A stretch of DNA of 7,788 nucleotides from Pseudomonadota bacterium (GTDB lineage Bacteria; Pseudomonadota; Alphaproteobacteria; Sphingomonadales; Sphingomonadaceae): NCBI GenBank assembly GCA_947474905.1, contig CANJKQ010000031.1:1-7788 (forward strand). The letters are read 5' to 3'. The position numbers and the translations under genes are program-made. Below the pieces are notes generated by a model. It was not told where the DNA came from. It searched no databases and saw only the letters and a program-made list of their open reading frames with translations. Below, piece by piece: positions 1 to 6,849 of the stretch. Each line of letters begins with the position of its first letter. The stretch's first letter is position 1.

Positions 1-1020
1 CCGGAACCTGCTTTCCGACAGCAACATGCCACCTGGAAAGACATAAGCCTGGATGAAATCGACGTTCTGGGCATAAGCCTCGAAAATAGCGTCATCAATA
101 GCGATATACTGCACCGCTGCCCGACCGCCCGGCTTCAGTGCCCGGGCAATCGCCGCCAGATAGTCCCGCCAATAGGCCTGCCCCACCGCCTCGACCATCT
201 CGATGCTGACCACGGCATCATAATGTCCGGCCACATCGCGATAATCGGTCAACGTCACCTCGACGCCGGGCAACGACGCCTTGGTCAACGCCTGAACCTG
301 CTCCTCGGAAATGGTGATGCCATGGACACGTCGTCCCGCCGCCGATGCGATGCGGGCAAATGATCCCCAGCCGCAGCCAATCTCAAGAATATGGTCACCG
401 GGCTCGGTGGCGGTCCGCTCCAGCATGGCCGTCAGCTTGCGGTGTTGCGCCGCCTCCAGCGGCTCGTCGCTGCGCATCGGCTGATCAAATAGCGCACTTG
501 AATAAGCGAGTGTCGGATCGAGCCACGCCGCGTAAAAATCGTTGCCCAGATCATAATGGCGATGAATGTTGCGCCGCGCCCCGATCCGGCTGTTGCGATT
601 GGCAATATGCCATAGCCGCCGCAGCGCCCAGCCCAGGCCATGCGCTCGCCCGGTATTGCCCAATGTCCGTCGATTGCGGGAGAAAATCTCAAACAGCGCA
701 ACCGGGTTGGGGCTTGACCACTCCCCCTTTGACCACGCGACATACCAGCCGACCGAGCCGCCGCTCGCCAAGCGGAGCAACGCGCGCCAGCTGGCAAGAT
801 CAACCTCAACCCGCGGACCCGGCGCCCGGCCGCCCAGCAGCCGCTCTGCCCCGCCGGGCAGCGTCACGCGCAATTCGCCGACGGCAAGCCCCTGATCGAT
901 TCGGTCCAGAATGCGGTGGCCCAGCGGCGCCGTCAGCGACAGCAACAGGCTGCCAATTGTTCGGCCCGCAGCGCGTGATCGCTGGGCAGGCGATTCAGGC
1001 TCGGGCAGGACGGCATTCAT
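1..1020 (-). CDS. Cyclopropane-fatty-acyl-phospholipid synthase-like SAM methyltransferase (3' end outside the window)
   Basis: This enzyme should transfer a methyl(ene) group from S-adenosylmethionine to the double bond of unsaturated acyl chains in membrane phospholipids. 340 residues are visible and roughly 60 or more C-terminal residues lie beyond base 1. Residues 1-140 form the family's N-terminal lipid-side region. The family signature NIHRHYDLGNDFY is at 151-163, the SAM-binding loop ILEIGCGWGSF at 211-221, and SIEMVEAVG at 272-280. By eye against E. coli Cfa, E239 matches E277, but the bicarbonate-site C139 falls on S175 (in YSSALF) and H266 on Q304, so the product may not be a cyclopropane. 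The ATG start is fixed by an in-frame TAG nine bases upstream; the ribosome site is weak. It follows the photolyase gene by 57 bases. A UfaM-like methyltransferase is an alternative. The family is certain; the exact product is not. Confidence 0.93.
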   Translation of the reverse strand, partial: MNAVLPEPESPAQRSRAAGRTIGSLLLSLTAPLGHRILDRIDQGLAVGELRVTLPGGAERLLGGRAPGPRVEVDLASWRALLRLASGGSVGWYVAWSKGEWSSPNPVALFEIFSRNRRTLGNTGRAHGLGWALRRLWHIANRNSRIGARRNIHRHYDLGNDFYAAWLDPTLAYSSALFDQPMRSDEPLEAAQHRKLTAMLERTATEPGDHILEIGCGWGSFARIASAAGRRVHGITISEEQVQALTKASLPGVEVTLTDYRDVAGHYDAVVSIEMVEAVGQAYWRDYLAAIARALKPGGRAAVQYIAIDDAIFEAYAQNVDFIQAYVFPGGMLLSESRFR

Positions 1021-1052
1021 CTCGCGTCGCTACATGCCTCGAAGTTTCCGCG

Positions 1053-1083
1053 AAAAAAAGGGGGATGTGCAGCCGTGCTACCC
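1053..1083 (-). terminator. Weak hairpin plus T-tract between photolyase and cfa-like genes
   Basis: Read on the minus strand, a short stem (GTAGC with GCTGC, one wobble pair, loop ACG) can extend through a small bulge to pair GGG with CCC. It is followed at once by seven T residues (A-run at 1053-1059 on the plus strand). It contains the photolyase stop codon. The stem is short and bulged, so this may be a leaky terminator or attenuator, or chance. Confidence 0.2.
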
Positions 1084-2451
1084 AATATCGCGAAGCGCGG
1101 CGAGCGCGCGTTCGCGCGCCTCGCGATGGCCGATCCGCTTGGCGGGGTAGCCACGGGGTCGTACCCCGCTTGCGTCCGGATCGTGGATCGCCGCGTCGGA
1201 TAGCCCCGCCAATTCGGGCACCCAGCGCCGGATATAGTTGGCCGCGCCGAATTTTTCGGACTGGGTCAGCGGCGCCATGATCCTGACGAACATATTGGAA
1301 TCGACGCCCGTTCCCGCCGTCCACTGCCAGTTGACCGCGTTGGAGGCATAATCGGCATCGATCAGCGTGTCCCAAAACCATTGCTCGCCGCGTCGCCAGT
1401 CGATCAGCAGATGTTTGATTAGGAACGAGGCCGTGATCATTCGAACGCGGTTATGCATCCACCCCGTCACCCAGAGCTGGCGCATGCCGGCATCGACAAT
1501 GGGATAGCCGGTACGGCCCTGTTGCCAGGCTTTCAGGTCGGCTTCGGCCTCCCGCCCCTCGCGCCAGGGAAAGCGATCGAAGTTCGGCCGCGAATTGCGG
1601 CTGCCATAATCGGGGAATTGCAGGATGACGTTGGCGGCATAATCGCGCCAGCCCAGCTCGCCCAGAAAGGTTTTCACCGACCCGCCCGCTTCAGCCACCG
1701 CGTGCCATGCTTGCGCCGGTGACACTTCGCCGAAATGAAGATGGGGGGAGAGACGCGACGTGCCCTCGGTCGCGGGCAGATTGCGTTGCTCGGCATAGGC
1801 GCCGGCGCTTGCCACAAAGGCCGCAAGCCGCGCTGCGCCGCCTGCTTCGCCGGGTCGCCAATCTGCGTCAAAACCCTCGGCCCAATTGGGACGGGTTGGC
1901 AGCAAGGCCCAATCGTCGAGCGCGTCGCTCGCGGGCCAGACGGCAGGCGCCGGGATGGTTTGCGGCGCCGCGCCGGGGCTTTGCGGGGGCATCACCTCGT
2001 TCAGCGCGCGCCAGAATGGCGTGTAGATTTTGTACGGCGCGCCTGCGCCGGTGGTGATGCTGCCGGGCGGCGCAAGATAATTGCCGTCGTGCAGCACGAG
2101 CTCTAGCCGTTTGCCAACGGCGCGCTCGGCATTGCGCCACCAGGGTTCGTAATGGCGCAGCGCATGGACGCGGGCCGCCCCGGTCTCCGCCGCCAGCGCC
2201 GCCAGCACATTCTCGCAACGCCCGCGCCTCAGAATCAACCGCGAACCACGTTGTTCTATTGCTTGCGCCAGGGACTTCAGACTGTGATGCAACCACCAGC
2301 GCGACGCCCCGCCCATTGCATAATGCTTGGGCGTCTCGTCATCGAGGACATAGACGGGCACCACCGGCCCCTCATCAATCGCCGCCGCCAGCGCCGACTG
2401 ATCGGCAAGCCGCAAATCCTGTCGCAGCCAGAGGAGAGTCGGTTGGGTCAT
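1078..2451 (-). CDS. phr: Class I deoxyribodipyrimidine photolyase (cryptochrome/photolyase family)
   Basis: This flavoenzyme repairs UV-induced cyclobutane pyrimidine dimers with blue-light energy. The 457 residues are a usual length for a bacterial class I photolyase. Residues 4-130 form the N-terminal antenna-binding domain, opening with LLWLRQDLRL. The FAD-binding helical domain covers about 220-455, with TSRLSPHLHFGEVSP at 231-245. By eye against the E. coli enzyme, the dimer-contact pair E274/W277 matches E265/W268, N341 and M345 match N334 and M338, and the FAD-proximal N378 matches N371. The tryptophan electron chain looks intact (W296, W352, W375). This favours a working photolyase over a signalling cryptochrome. 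The antenna cofactor cannot be told by eye. The ATG lies 23 bases after the korB stop with only a weak ribosome site, and no clear own promoter is visible, so it is probably transcribed with kor. The cfa-like gene follows. Confidence 0.95.
   Translation of the reverse strand: MTQPTLLWLRQDLRLADQSALAAAIDEGPVVPVYVLDDETPKHYAMGGASRWWLHHSLKSLAQAIEQRGSRLILRRGRCENVLAALAAETGAARVHALRHYEPWWRNAERAVGKRLELVLHDGNYLAPPGSITTGAGAPYKIYTPFWRALNEVMPPQSPGAAPQTIPAPAVWPASDALDDWALLPTRPNWAEGFDADWRPGEAGGAARLAAFVASAGAYAEQRNLPATEGTSRLSPHLHFGEVSPAQAWHAVAEAGGSVKTFLGELGWRDYAANVILQFPDYGSRNSRPNFDRFPWREGREAEADLKAWQQGRTGYPIVDAGMRQLWVTGWMHNRVRMITASFLIKHLLIDWRRGEQWFWDTLIDADYASNAVNWQWTAGTGVDSNMFVRIMAPLTQSEKFGAANYIRRWVPELAGLSDAAIHDPDASGVRPRGYPAKRIGHREARERALAALRDIG
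1088..1126. repeat. Nested GC-rich inverted repeat at the 3' end of the photolyase gene
   Basis: A seven-base arm GCGCGCG at 1104-1110 faces CGCGCGC at 1113-1119, separated by TT. The hexamer TCGCGA flanks it on both sides (1088-1093 and 1121-1126). The structure lies inside the last 16 or so codons of the photolyase. It could fold in mRNA and affect stability or the cfa/phr ratio. Such repeats also arise by chance in GC-rich coding DNA, and no T-run follows directly. Confidence 0.35.
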
Positions 2452-2474
2452 CGCCCGACCGCGACTAGGTCAGA

Positions 2475-3509
2475 TCATCCCTCACCCGCCATATCGCCAA
2501 CGGTCCAGGTCTGCCCCTTGGCGACGAGCTTCTGCAGGTCGGCGACCTTGCCTTCCGAAGCGCTGGCATTCTGGCTGACCACCGCCGCCTCGAAGGTCGG
2601 CTTGGGATCGTCATAGAGCACGCCGAGCGCCATCGGGAAATCGCCAAAGGGCAGCTCGACCAGCATGTGCGCGACGGTGCGGTTGGTGACGTCGTGGACG
2701 ATCACGCCCGCCGCTTGCCAGTCGCCGTCGACGACATCGACGACGACCGGGGTCAGCGTCTGGTGATCAATGGCAATGCCCTTGGAGCCGCCCGCGAACA
2801 GCATCGGCTTGCCATTTTCGAGCCATAGCTGCTGGGTCGCGGCGTTGGTCTTGGCGGTGAACTCCTCGAACACCTCGTCATTATAGACGATGCAATTCTG
2901 GTAGATTTCGACGAACGCCGCGCCCTGATGGGCATAAGCCGCTTTCAACACGCCACCCAGATTCTTGTGGACGTCGATGCCCCGCGCGACGAAGCGCGCG
3001 CCCGCGCCGAGCGCGAAGGCGCAGGGCTTCACCGGATGGTCGACCGAGCCATAAGGCGTCGATGGCGAGCGCGTGCCCTCGCGGCTGGTCGGCGAATATT
3101 GCCCCTTGGTCAGCCCGTAAATCTCGTTGTTGAACAGCAGGATCTGGCAATTGAGGTTGCGCCGCAGCAAGTGCATCGTGTGGTTGCCGCCGATCGACAA
3201 CGCATCGCCGTCGCCGGTGATGATCCACACATCGAGTTCGGGATTGGCGAGCTTCACCCCCGTCGCCACCGCCGGCGCTCGGCCGTGGATGGTGTGGAAG
3301 CCGTATGTCTCCATATAATAGGGGAAGCGCGACGAGCAGCCGATGCCGCTGACGAACACGGTATTCTCGGGCCGCGCGCCGATTTCGGGCATGGTGCGCT
3401 GCACCGCCTTCAGGATCGCATAGTCGCCGCAGCCCGGGCACCAGCGCACTTCCTGGTCGGTCTCCCAATCCTTGGGCGTGGTCGGGCGGATGGGGGTCAT
3501 GTCGTTCAT
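2475..3509 (-). CDS. korB: 2-oxoacid:ferredoxin oxidoreductase beta subunit (2-oxoglutarate type likely)
   Basis: This is the catalytic ThDP and iron-sulfur subunit of a two-subunit oxidoreductase that turns a 2-oxoacid plus CoA into acyl-CoA and CO2 while reducing ferredoxin. It has 344 residues. VRWCPGCGDY at 21-30 opens the conserved core. The ThDP/Mg motif GDGDALSIGGNH is at 99-110, closed by N127-N128. C24, C27, C58 and C205 match in order and approximate spacing the four [4Fe-4S] ligands known in the Sulfolobus enzyme, so a single cluster is expected. The frame is open upstream to base 3641, but the ATG at 3509 is preferred. It has a purine-rich GAGAGAGA site at 3517-3524, seven bases upstream, lies two bases after the previous stop, and gives a normal N-terminus. 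2-Oxoglutarate is the likely substrate by similarity to KorB; pyruvate or other 2-oxoacids are not excluded. Confidence 0.93.
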   Translation of the reverse strand: MNDMTPIRPTTPKDWETDQEVRWCPGCGDYAILKAVQRTMPEIGARPENTVFVSGIGCSSRFPYYMETYGFHTIHGRAPAVATGVKLANPELDVWIITGDGDALSIGGNHTMHLLRRNLNCQILLFNNEIYGLTKGQYSPTSREGTRSPSTPYGSVDHPVKPCAFALGAGARFVARGIDVHKNLGGVLKAAYAHQGAAFVEIYQNCIVYNDEVFEEFTAKTNAATQQLWLENGKPMLFAGGSKGIAIDHQTLTPVVVDVVDGDWQAAGVIVHDVTNRTVAHMLVELPFGDFPMALGVLYDDPKPTFEAAVVSQNASASEGKVADLQKLVAKGQTWTVGDMAGEG

Positions 3510-3511
3510 CG

Positions 3512-3913
3512 TCAAATCTCTCTCAGAAATTGCGGCAACCAAGCCAGCGGCACCACCACAAGCGCCGCGTTGGGCAGCCACCACGCCAGCTGAAAATCGC
3601 CGATCAGCACCCAGTAGCTCAGCGCCATACCGCCCGCGCACATCGTCAGCACCAGCGACACCAACGCCAGCGGGCGCCAGCGCGGGTCGCCGCGCGCCGC
3701 CAGCCGCACGGCGGCGAGACCGACCAAGGCGAAGGCAAGGTCGAGCGGCGCGAACGACCAGTTCCAGGCATCGACCGATCGGGTGCCATAGCCCTCATAC
3801 ATCACGCCAGCGGGAACCGCGATCAGCCCGGCGCATAGCAACGACGCAAGCCCCCAATAAGCCAGCATGCCAAGGTCGGCGACGCGAAGGAAGACGGCGA
3901 GGCTGCGGCTCAC
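3512..3913 (-). CDS. Small four-helix membrane protein, DUF5360/YvaD-like, between korA and korB
   Basis: This is a 133-residue integral membrane protein of unknown function. Four hydrophobic segments are visible at about 14-36, 53-73, 80-102 and 107-128. The motif WNWSFAPLD at 50-58 and the VADLGMLAYW start (11-20) recall the DUF5360 family (Bacillus YvaD). That match is from memory and should be checked. It has no cysteine pairs, heme-binding CxxCH or obvious catalytic residues. It starts with GTG, and that GTG shares four bases (GTGA) with the korA stop codon. An AGGGG stretch lies about nine bases upstream, inside korA. Its TGA ends two bases before the korB ATG and its last codons hold the korB ribosome site. 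This strongly implies coupled translation with both Kor subunits. A link to the complex, such as membrane anchoring, is only inference. Confidence 0.82.
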   Translation of the reverse strand: MSRSLAVFLRVADLGMLAYWGLASLLCAGLIAVPAGVMYEGYGTRSVDAWNWSFAPLDLAFALVGLAAVRLAARGDPRWRPLALVSLVLTMCAGGMALSYWVLIGDFQLAWWLPNAALVVVPLAWLPQFLREI

Positions 3914-5796
3914 GCCAGCATCCCCTCGATCGCGTCCTCGATCTCGAAGATGCGGAAGGGTTGGCCGGAGACCTTGTTGAGCGGCTTGGCGTCGATCAGA
4001 TACTGGTCGCGGAGCAGGGTCTTGAACTGGCCGGTGTTCATTTCCGGCACCAGCACCTTGTCATACCCCTTCAGCAACGCGCCCAGATTGGCAGGGAGCG
4101 GCCAGATGTGGCGGACATGGATGTGGCTGACGCTGTGCCCCTTGCGCCGTGCGCGCCGCACCGCCTGGTGGATGGGGCCATAGGTCGATCCCCAGCCGAC
4201 CACCGCCAACTTGCCGCCCGGCTCGCCCAAAGTCACTTCCTGATCGGGCACCTTGATGCCAAGCACCTTGTTCTGGCGCGTATCGGTCATCGCCTGGTGG
4301 TTGGCGGCAGAGTAATCGATATTGCCAGACCCTTGCGCCTTCTCGATGCCGCCGATGCGATGGAGCAGGCCGGGGGTGCCGGGCTTGACCCAGGGCCGCG
4401 CGAGCTTGGCATCGCGGGCATAGGGCTTGAAGCCATCGGCGGGCGGCTCGGCGAGGAAGGTCACCGGGAACGGCTCGTACGCGCTCATGTCGGGCACTTT
4501 CCACGGCTCGGCGGCGTTCTGCATATAGCCGTCGGTCAGCAGCATCACCGGCGTCATATATTGCGTGGCGATGCGCACCGCCTCGATCGCGACCTCAAAG
4601 CAATCCGCCGCCGAGCGCGAGGCGATGACGGGGAGCGGCGCGTCGCCATTGCGGCCATAGACCGCCTGGTAAAGGTCCGATTGCTCGGTCTTGGTCGGCA
4701 GGCCCGTGGAAGGCCCGCCGCGCTGGGCGTTGACGATCACGAGCGGTAGCTCGGTCATGATCGCAAGGCCCATCGCTTCCGTCTTGAGCGCGATGCCCGG
4801 ACCGGACGAGCAGGTGACACCGAGCGACCCGGCATAAGACGCACCCAGTGCCGAGGCGATCGCGGCGATCTCATCCTCGGCCTGGAAGGTGGTGACGCCA
4901 TATTCCTTGTAGCGCGACAGCGTGTGGAGGATCGCGCTGGCCGGCGTGATCGGATAGCCGCCGAAAAACATCGGCAACTCCGCGAGATTGGCGCCCGCGA
5001 CGAGGCCCAGCGAAATCGCCTCCGCGCCGGTGACGGTGCGATACAGCCCCGGCTCGGCTTCCACCGCGTCGACATGCACCTGCCGCAAACGGTGTGAGCC
5101 AAGGCCACTGCCGCCAATCTCCGCCGTTTCGCCATAAGCATGGCCGGCGTTGAGCGCCGCGATATTGGCATCGGCGAGCTCGGGGTTCTTGGCGAATTTG
5201 GTCTTGAGCCAGTCGATCAGGGGGCCACGGCTACGGTCGAACATCCACAGCGCCAGGCCCAGCGTCCACATATTCTTGCAGCGCAGCGCTTCCTTATTGC
5301 CAAGGCCAAACGCCTTAACCGATTCGAGCGTCAGCGCGCTGATGTCAAAGGCGAGCAGCTGCCACTTGGCGAGGCTGCCGTCCTTCAGCGGATTGCTGTC
5401 GTACTTGGCCTTGGCAAGGTTGCGCTCGGTGAACTCGCCCTCATCGGCGATGATCAGGCCGCCGGGCTTCAGCTGGTCGACATTCACTTTCAACGCCGCC
5501 GGGTTCATCGCGACGAGCACGTCGGGCGCGTCGCCCGCCGTTTCGATCTGGGTTGAGCCGAAATTGATCTGGAAGGCCGACACGCCGAACAAGGTGCCCT
5601 GCGGCGCGCGGATTTCCGCTGGGAAGTCCGGGAAAGTCGCGAGGTCATTGCCGGCCAGCGCGGTCGAGAGCGTAAACTGGCCCCCGGTCAGCTGCATGCC
5701 GTCACCCGAGTCGCCTGCGAAACGGACGACAACGGATTCGCCGTGCGTGGTGGCGTCGAGGGAGGAAGGGGGAAGGTCTTTGGTGGCAGTTGCCAT
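3910..5796 (-). CDS. korA: 2-oxoacid:ferredoxin oxidoreductase alpha subunit (gamma-alpha fusion)
   Basis: This is the partner of KorB, supplying the pyrimidine-side ThDP domain, the substrate pocket and the gamma domain. It has 628 residues, normal for fused KorA proteins. The gamma domain covers about 20-200 and starts with VVVRFAGDSGDGMQLTGG (22-39). After a linker at about 200-250, the alpha core begins near 255. It carries the substrate motif YPITP at 281-285, ECF-like acidic QAEDE at 305-309, and QRGGPSTGLPTKTEQSD at 358-374, in which R359 and T364 correspond to substrate-contacting residues of the archaeal enzyme. The C-terminal domain runs from about 527 to 620. No ferredoxin domain or delta subunit is present, so an external ferredoxin is needed. 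The ATG has AGGA about nine bases upstream. The stop overlaps the start of the membrane protein gene. The type is clear; 2-oxoglutarate as substrate is likely but not proven. Confidence 0.95.
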   Translation of the reverse strand: MATATKDLPPSSLDATTHGESVVVRFAGDSGDGMQLTGGQFTLSTALAGNDLATFPDFPAEIRAPQGTLFGVSAFQINFGSTQIETAGDAPDVLVAMNPAALKVNVDQLKPGGLIIADEGEFTERNLAKAKYDSNPLKDGSLAKWQLLAFDISALTLESVKAFGLGNKEALRCKNMWTLGLALWMFDRSRGPLIDWLKTKFAKNPELADANIAALNAGHAYGETAEIGGSGLGSHRLRQVHVDAVEAEPGLYRTVTGAEAISLGLVAGANLAELPMFFGGYPITPASAILHTLSRYKEYGVTTFQAEDEIAAIASALGASYAGSLGVTCSSGPGIALKTEAMGLAIMTELPLVIVNAQRGGPSTGLPTKTEQSDLYQAVYGRNGDAPLPVIASRSAADCFEVAIEAVRIATQYMTPVMLLTDGYMQNAAEPWKVPDMSAYEPFPVTFLAEPPADGFKPYARDAKLARPWVKPGTPGLLHRIGGIEKAQGSGNIDYSAANHQAMTDTRQNKVLGIKVPDQEVTLGEPGGKLAVVGWGSTYGPIHQAVRRARRKGHSVSHIHVRHIWPLPANLGALLKGYDKVLVPEMNTGQFKTLLRDQYLIDAKPLNKVSGQPFRIFEIEDAIEGMLA

Positions 5797-5865
5797 TCAC
5801 GAATTCCTGCAAGGCGTGGTTTATGGGCGGCTCTACGCCCGTCGCTCGCGTCGCCCAAGCATAAA
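5797..5865 (-). promoter_or_regulatory. Spacer upstream of korA: possible weak promoter and short hairpin
   Basis: These 69 bases separate the deacetylase stop from korA. On the minus strand TTGGGC (5853-5858) is followed after 17 bases by TAGAGC (5830-5835), a poor match to a housekeeping promoter. The second element is also the loop of a five-base GC stem (5825-5829 with 5836-5840). No T-run follows the stem, so it is not a good intrinsic terminator. Read-through from the deacetylase gene and a separate kor promoter are both possible. The ribosome site AGGA near 5805 is the most credible element. Confidence 0.25.
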
Positions 5866-6783
5866 TTATGTCAGTTGAGTGATGGAAGCGGTTTCGAATG
5901 TCTCGCCAAGCGTCAGGATCGACGTCGCATGACGACGGGCAACCGCCAGCGTGTCCTGCCCATATCCCCCGCCAAGCGTGCTGGCGAGCGGGATGCCACG
6001 CGCCACCGCCAGCCGCATCACCCATTGGTCGCGGCGGACAAGCCCGGCTTCGCTCAGCGCGAGTCTCCCCAACCGATCGCCCTCAAACGGGTCGACGCCG
6101 GCCTGATAAAGGATCAACTCGGGCGCAAAGCGGTCAATGAGCGGCGGCAGCGTTTCGGCCAGCGCCGCCATATAGCCTTCATCATCGACCCGGTCGGGCA
6201 AGGGCACATCGAGCGTCGAGCGCGCCTTGCGCACCGGAAAATTGCGCTCGGCATGGATCGAATAGGTCGCGATGTCGTGGCGTCCGGCGGTCAGTGCGGC
6301 GGTGCCGTCGCCCTGATGCACGTCGCAATCGACAACCAGCACGCGGTCGACCACGCCCTCCTCCACCAAACGCACGGCGGTGACGGCGAGGTCGTTGAAC
6401 ACGCAATAGCCCGCCCCGGTATCGGCCAACGCATGGTGGCTGCCGCCAGCACTGTTGGCAGCGTATCCATGTTCTACTGCCATCAGCGCCGCGAGATAGG
6501 TGCCCCCCGGCACACGCTGCGCCCGGCGCGCCACCTCTGGCGTTACCGGAAAGCCGATCCGCCGCTCTTTGGCGGGGGGCACGCGGGCCTCGATGACTTC
6601 GGCCACATAATCCGGGTCGTGGACGGCTTCCAGCCAGGCGCGCGGCATCGGCTCCGGCTCAAGCCAGTCGATCGCCGCACCGCTTTGACGCAGCAAATCG
6701 CGCACCAGCCCGTTCTTTCCCCATTGATAGGGGCTGCCCGGCGGCGCAGGCGCGACATATTCAGGATGATGGACAATGATCAT
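5866..6783 (-). CDS. Histone deacetylase superfamily zinc amidohydrolase, class IV-like
   Basis: This protein should remove acetyl or longer acyl groups from lysine or polyamine-type amines. The natural substrate of bacterial members is mostly unknown. It has 305 residues, a typical single domain. The catalytic His pair is H116-H117 in AGGSHHA. The zinc motif DCDVHQGDG is at 152-160, giving D154 and H156, with D231 in QAGVDP as the third ligand. The usual catalytic Tyr is Y274 in GGGY. All key residues are present, so it should be active. The YSIHAERNFPVRK stretch (174-186) resembles the class IV (HDAC11-like) branch and not acetoin-utilisation AcuC. The frame stays open to base 7698, but that is the antisense of the esterase. 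The ATG at 6783 gives the expected MIIVHHPEY first strand, although no strong ribosome site precedes it. It is the first gene of the leftward group. Confidence 0.92.
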   Translation of the reverse strand: MIIVHHPEYVAPAPPGSPYQWGKNGLVRDLLRQSGAAIDWLEPEPMPRAWLEAVHDPDYVAEVIEARVPPAKERRIGFPVTPEVARRAQRVPGGTYLAALMAVEHGYAANSAGGSHHALADTGAGYCVFNDLAVTAVRLVEEGVVDRVLVVDCDVHQGDGTAALTAGRHDIATYSIHAERNFPVRKARSTLDVPLPDRVDDEGYMAALAETLPPLIDRFAPELILYQAGVDPFEGDRLGRLALSEAGLVRRDQWVMRLAVARGIPLASTLGGGYGQDTLAVARRHATSILTLGETFETASITQLT

Positions 6784-6849
6784 TGCTTTTAGGTAGGCGC
6801 AATCAACATCTCGCGCCAAGATGGCCGCAAAGACCATGGGAGGAACCGC
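6784..6849. promoter_or_regulatory. Divergent spacer between deacetylase and esterase genes
   Basis: These 66 bases must hold the start signals for both directions unless the promoters lie inside the genes. I find no convincing -35/-10 pair on either strand; TTGCTT at 6783-6788 with ACATCT 17 bases on is a poor match. The clear element is a strong ribosome site GGGAGG at 6838-6843, six bases before the esterase ATG. A ten-codon frame starting at 6821 ends in a TGA overlapping that ATG. Confidence 0.5.

Noticed and set aside
345..1280. 311-residue open frame on the plus strand
   Set aside because: It is antisense to the cfa-like and photolyase genes, rich in Arg, Pro, Ala and Ser, with no recognisable motif: a typical GC-rich shadow frame.
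2468..2480. TGATC-like -35 element for an RpoE-type promoter ahead of the photolyase gene
   Set aside because: No matching -10 sequence occurs at the right distance; the match is only the end of korB.
3510..3641. 44-residue N-terminal extension of KorB
   Set aside because: It would overlap the membrane protein gene in another frame, while the ATG at 3509 has a good ribosome site and gives the normal family N-terminus.
3472..4749. 425-residue open frame on the plus strand
   Set aside because: It runs antisense across korB, the membrane protein gene and korA and shows no domain signature; the minus-strand genes explain this DNA.
5743..6792. 349-residue open frame on the plus strand
   Set aside because: It is antisense to the deacetylase, which has all catalytic motifs; composition is that of a shadow frame.
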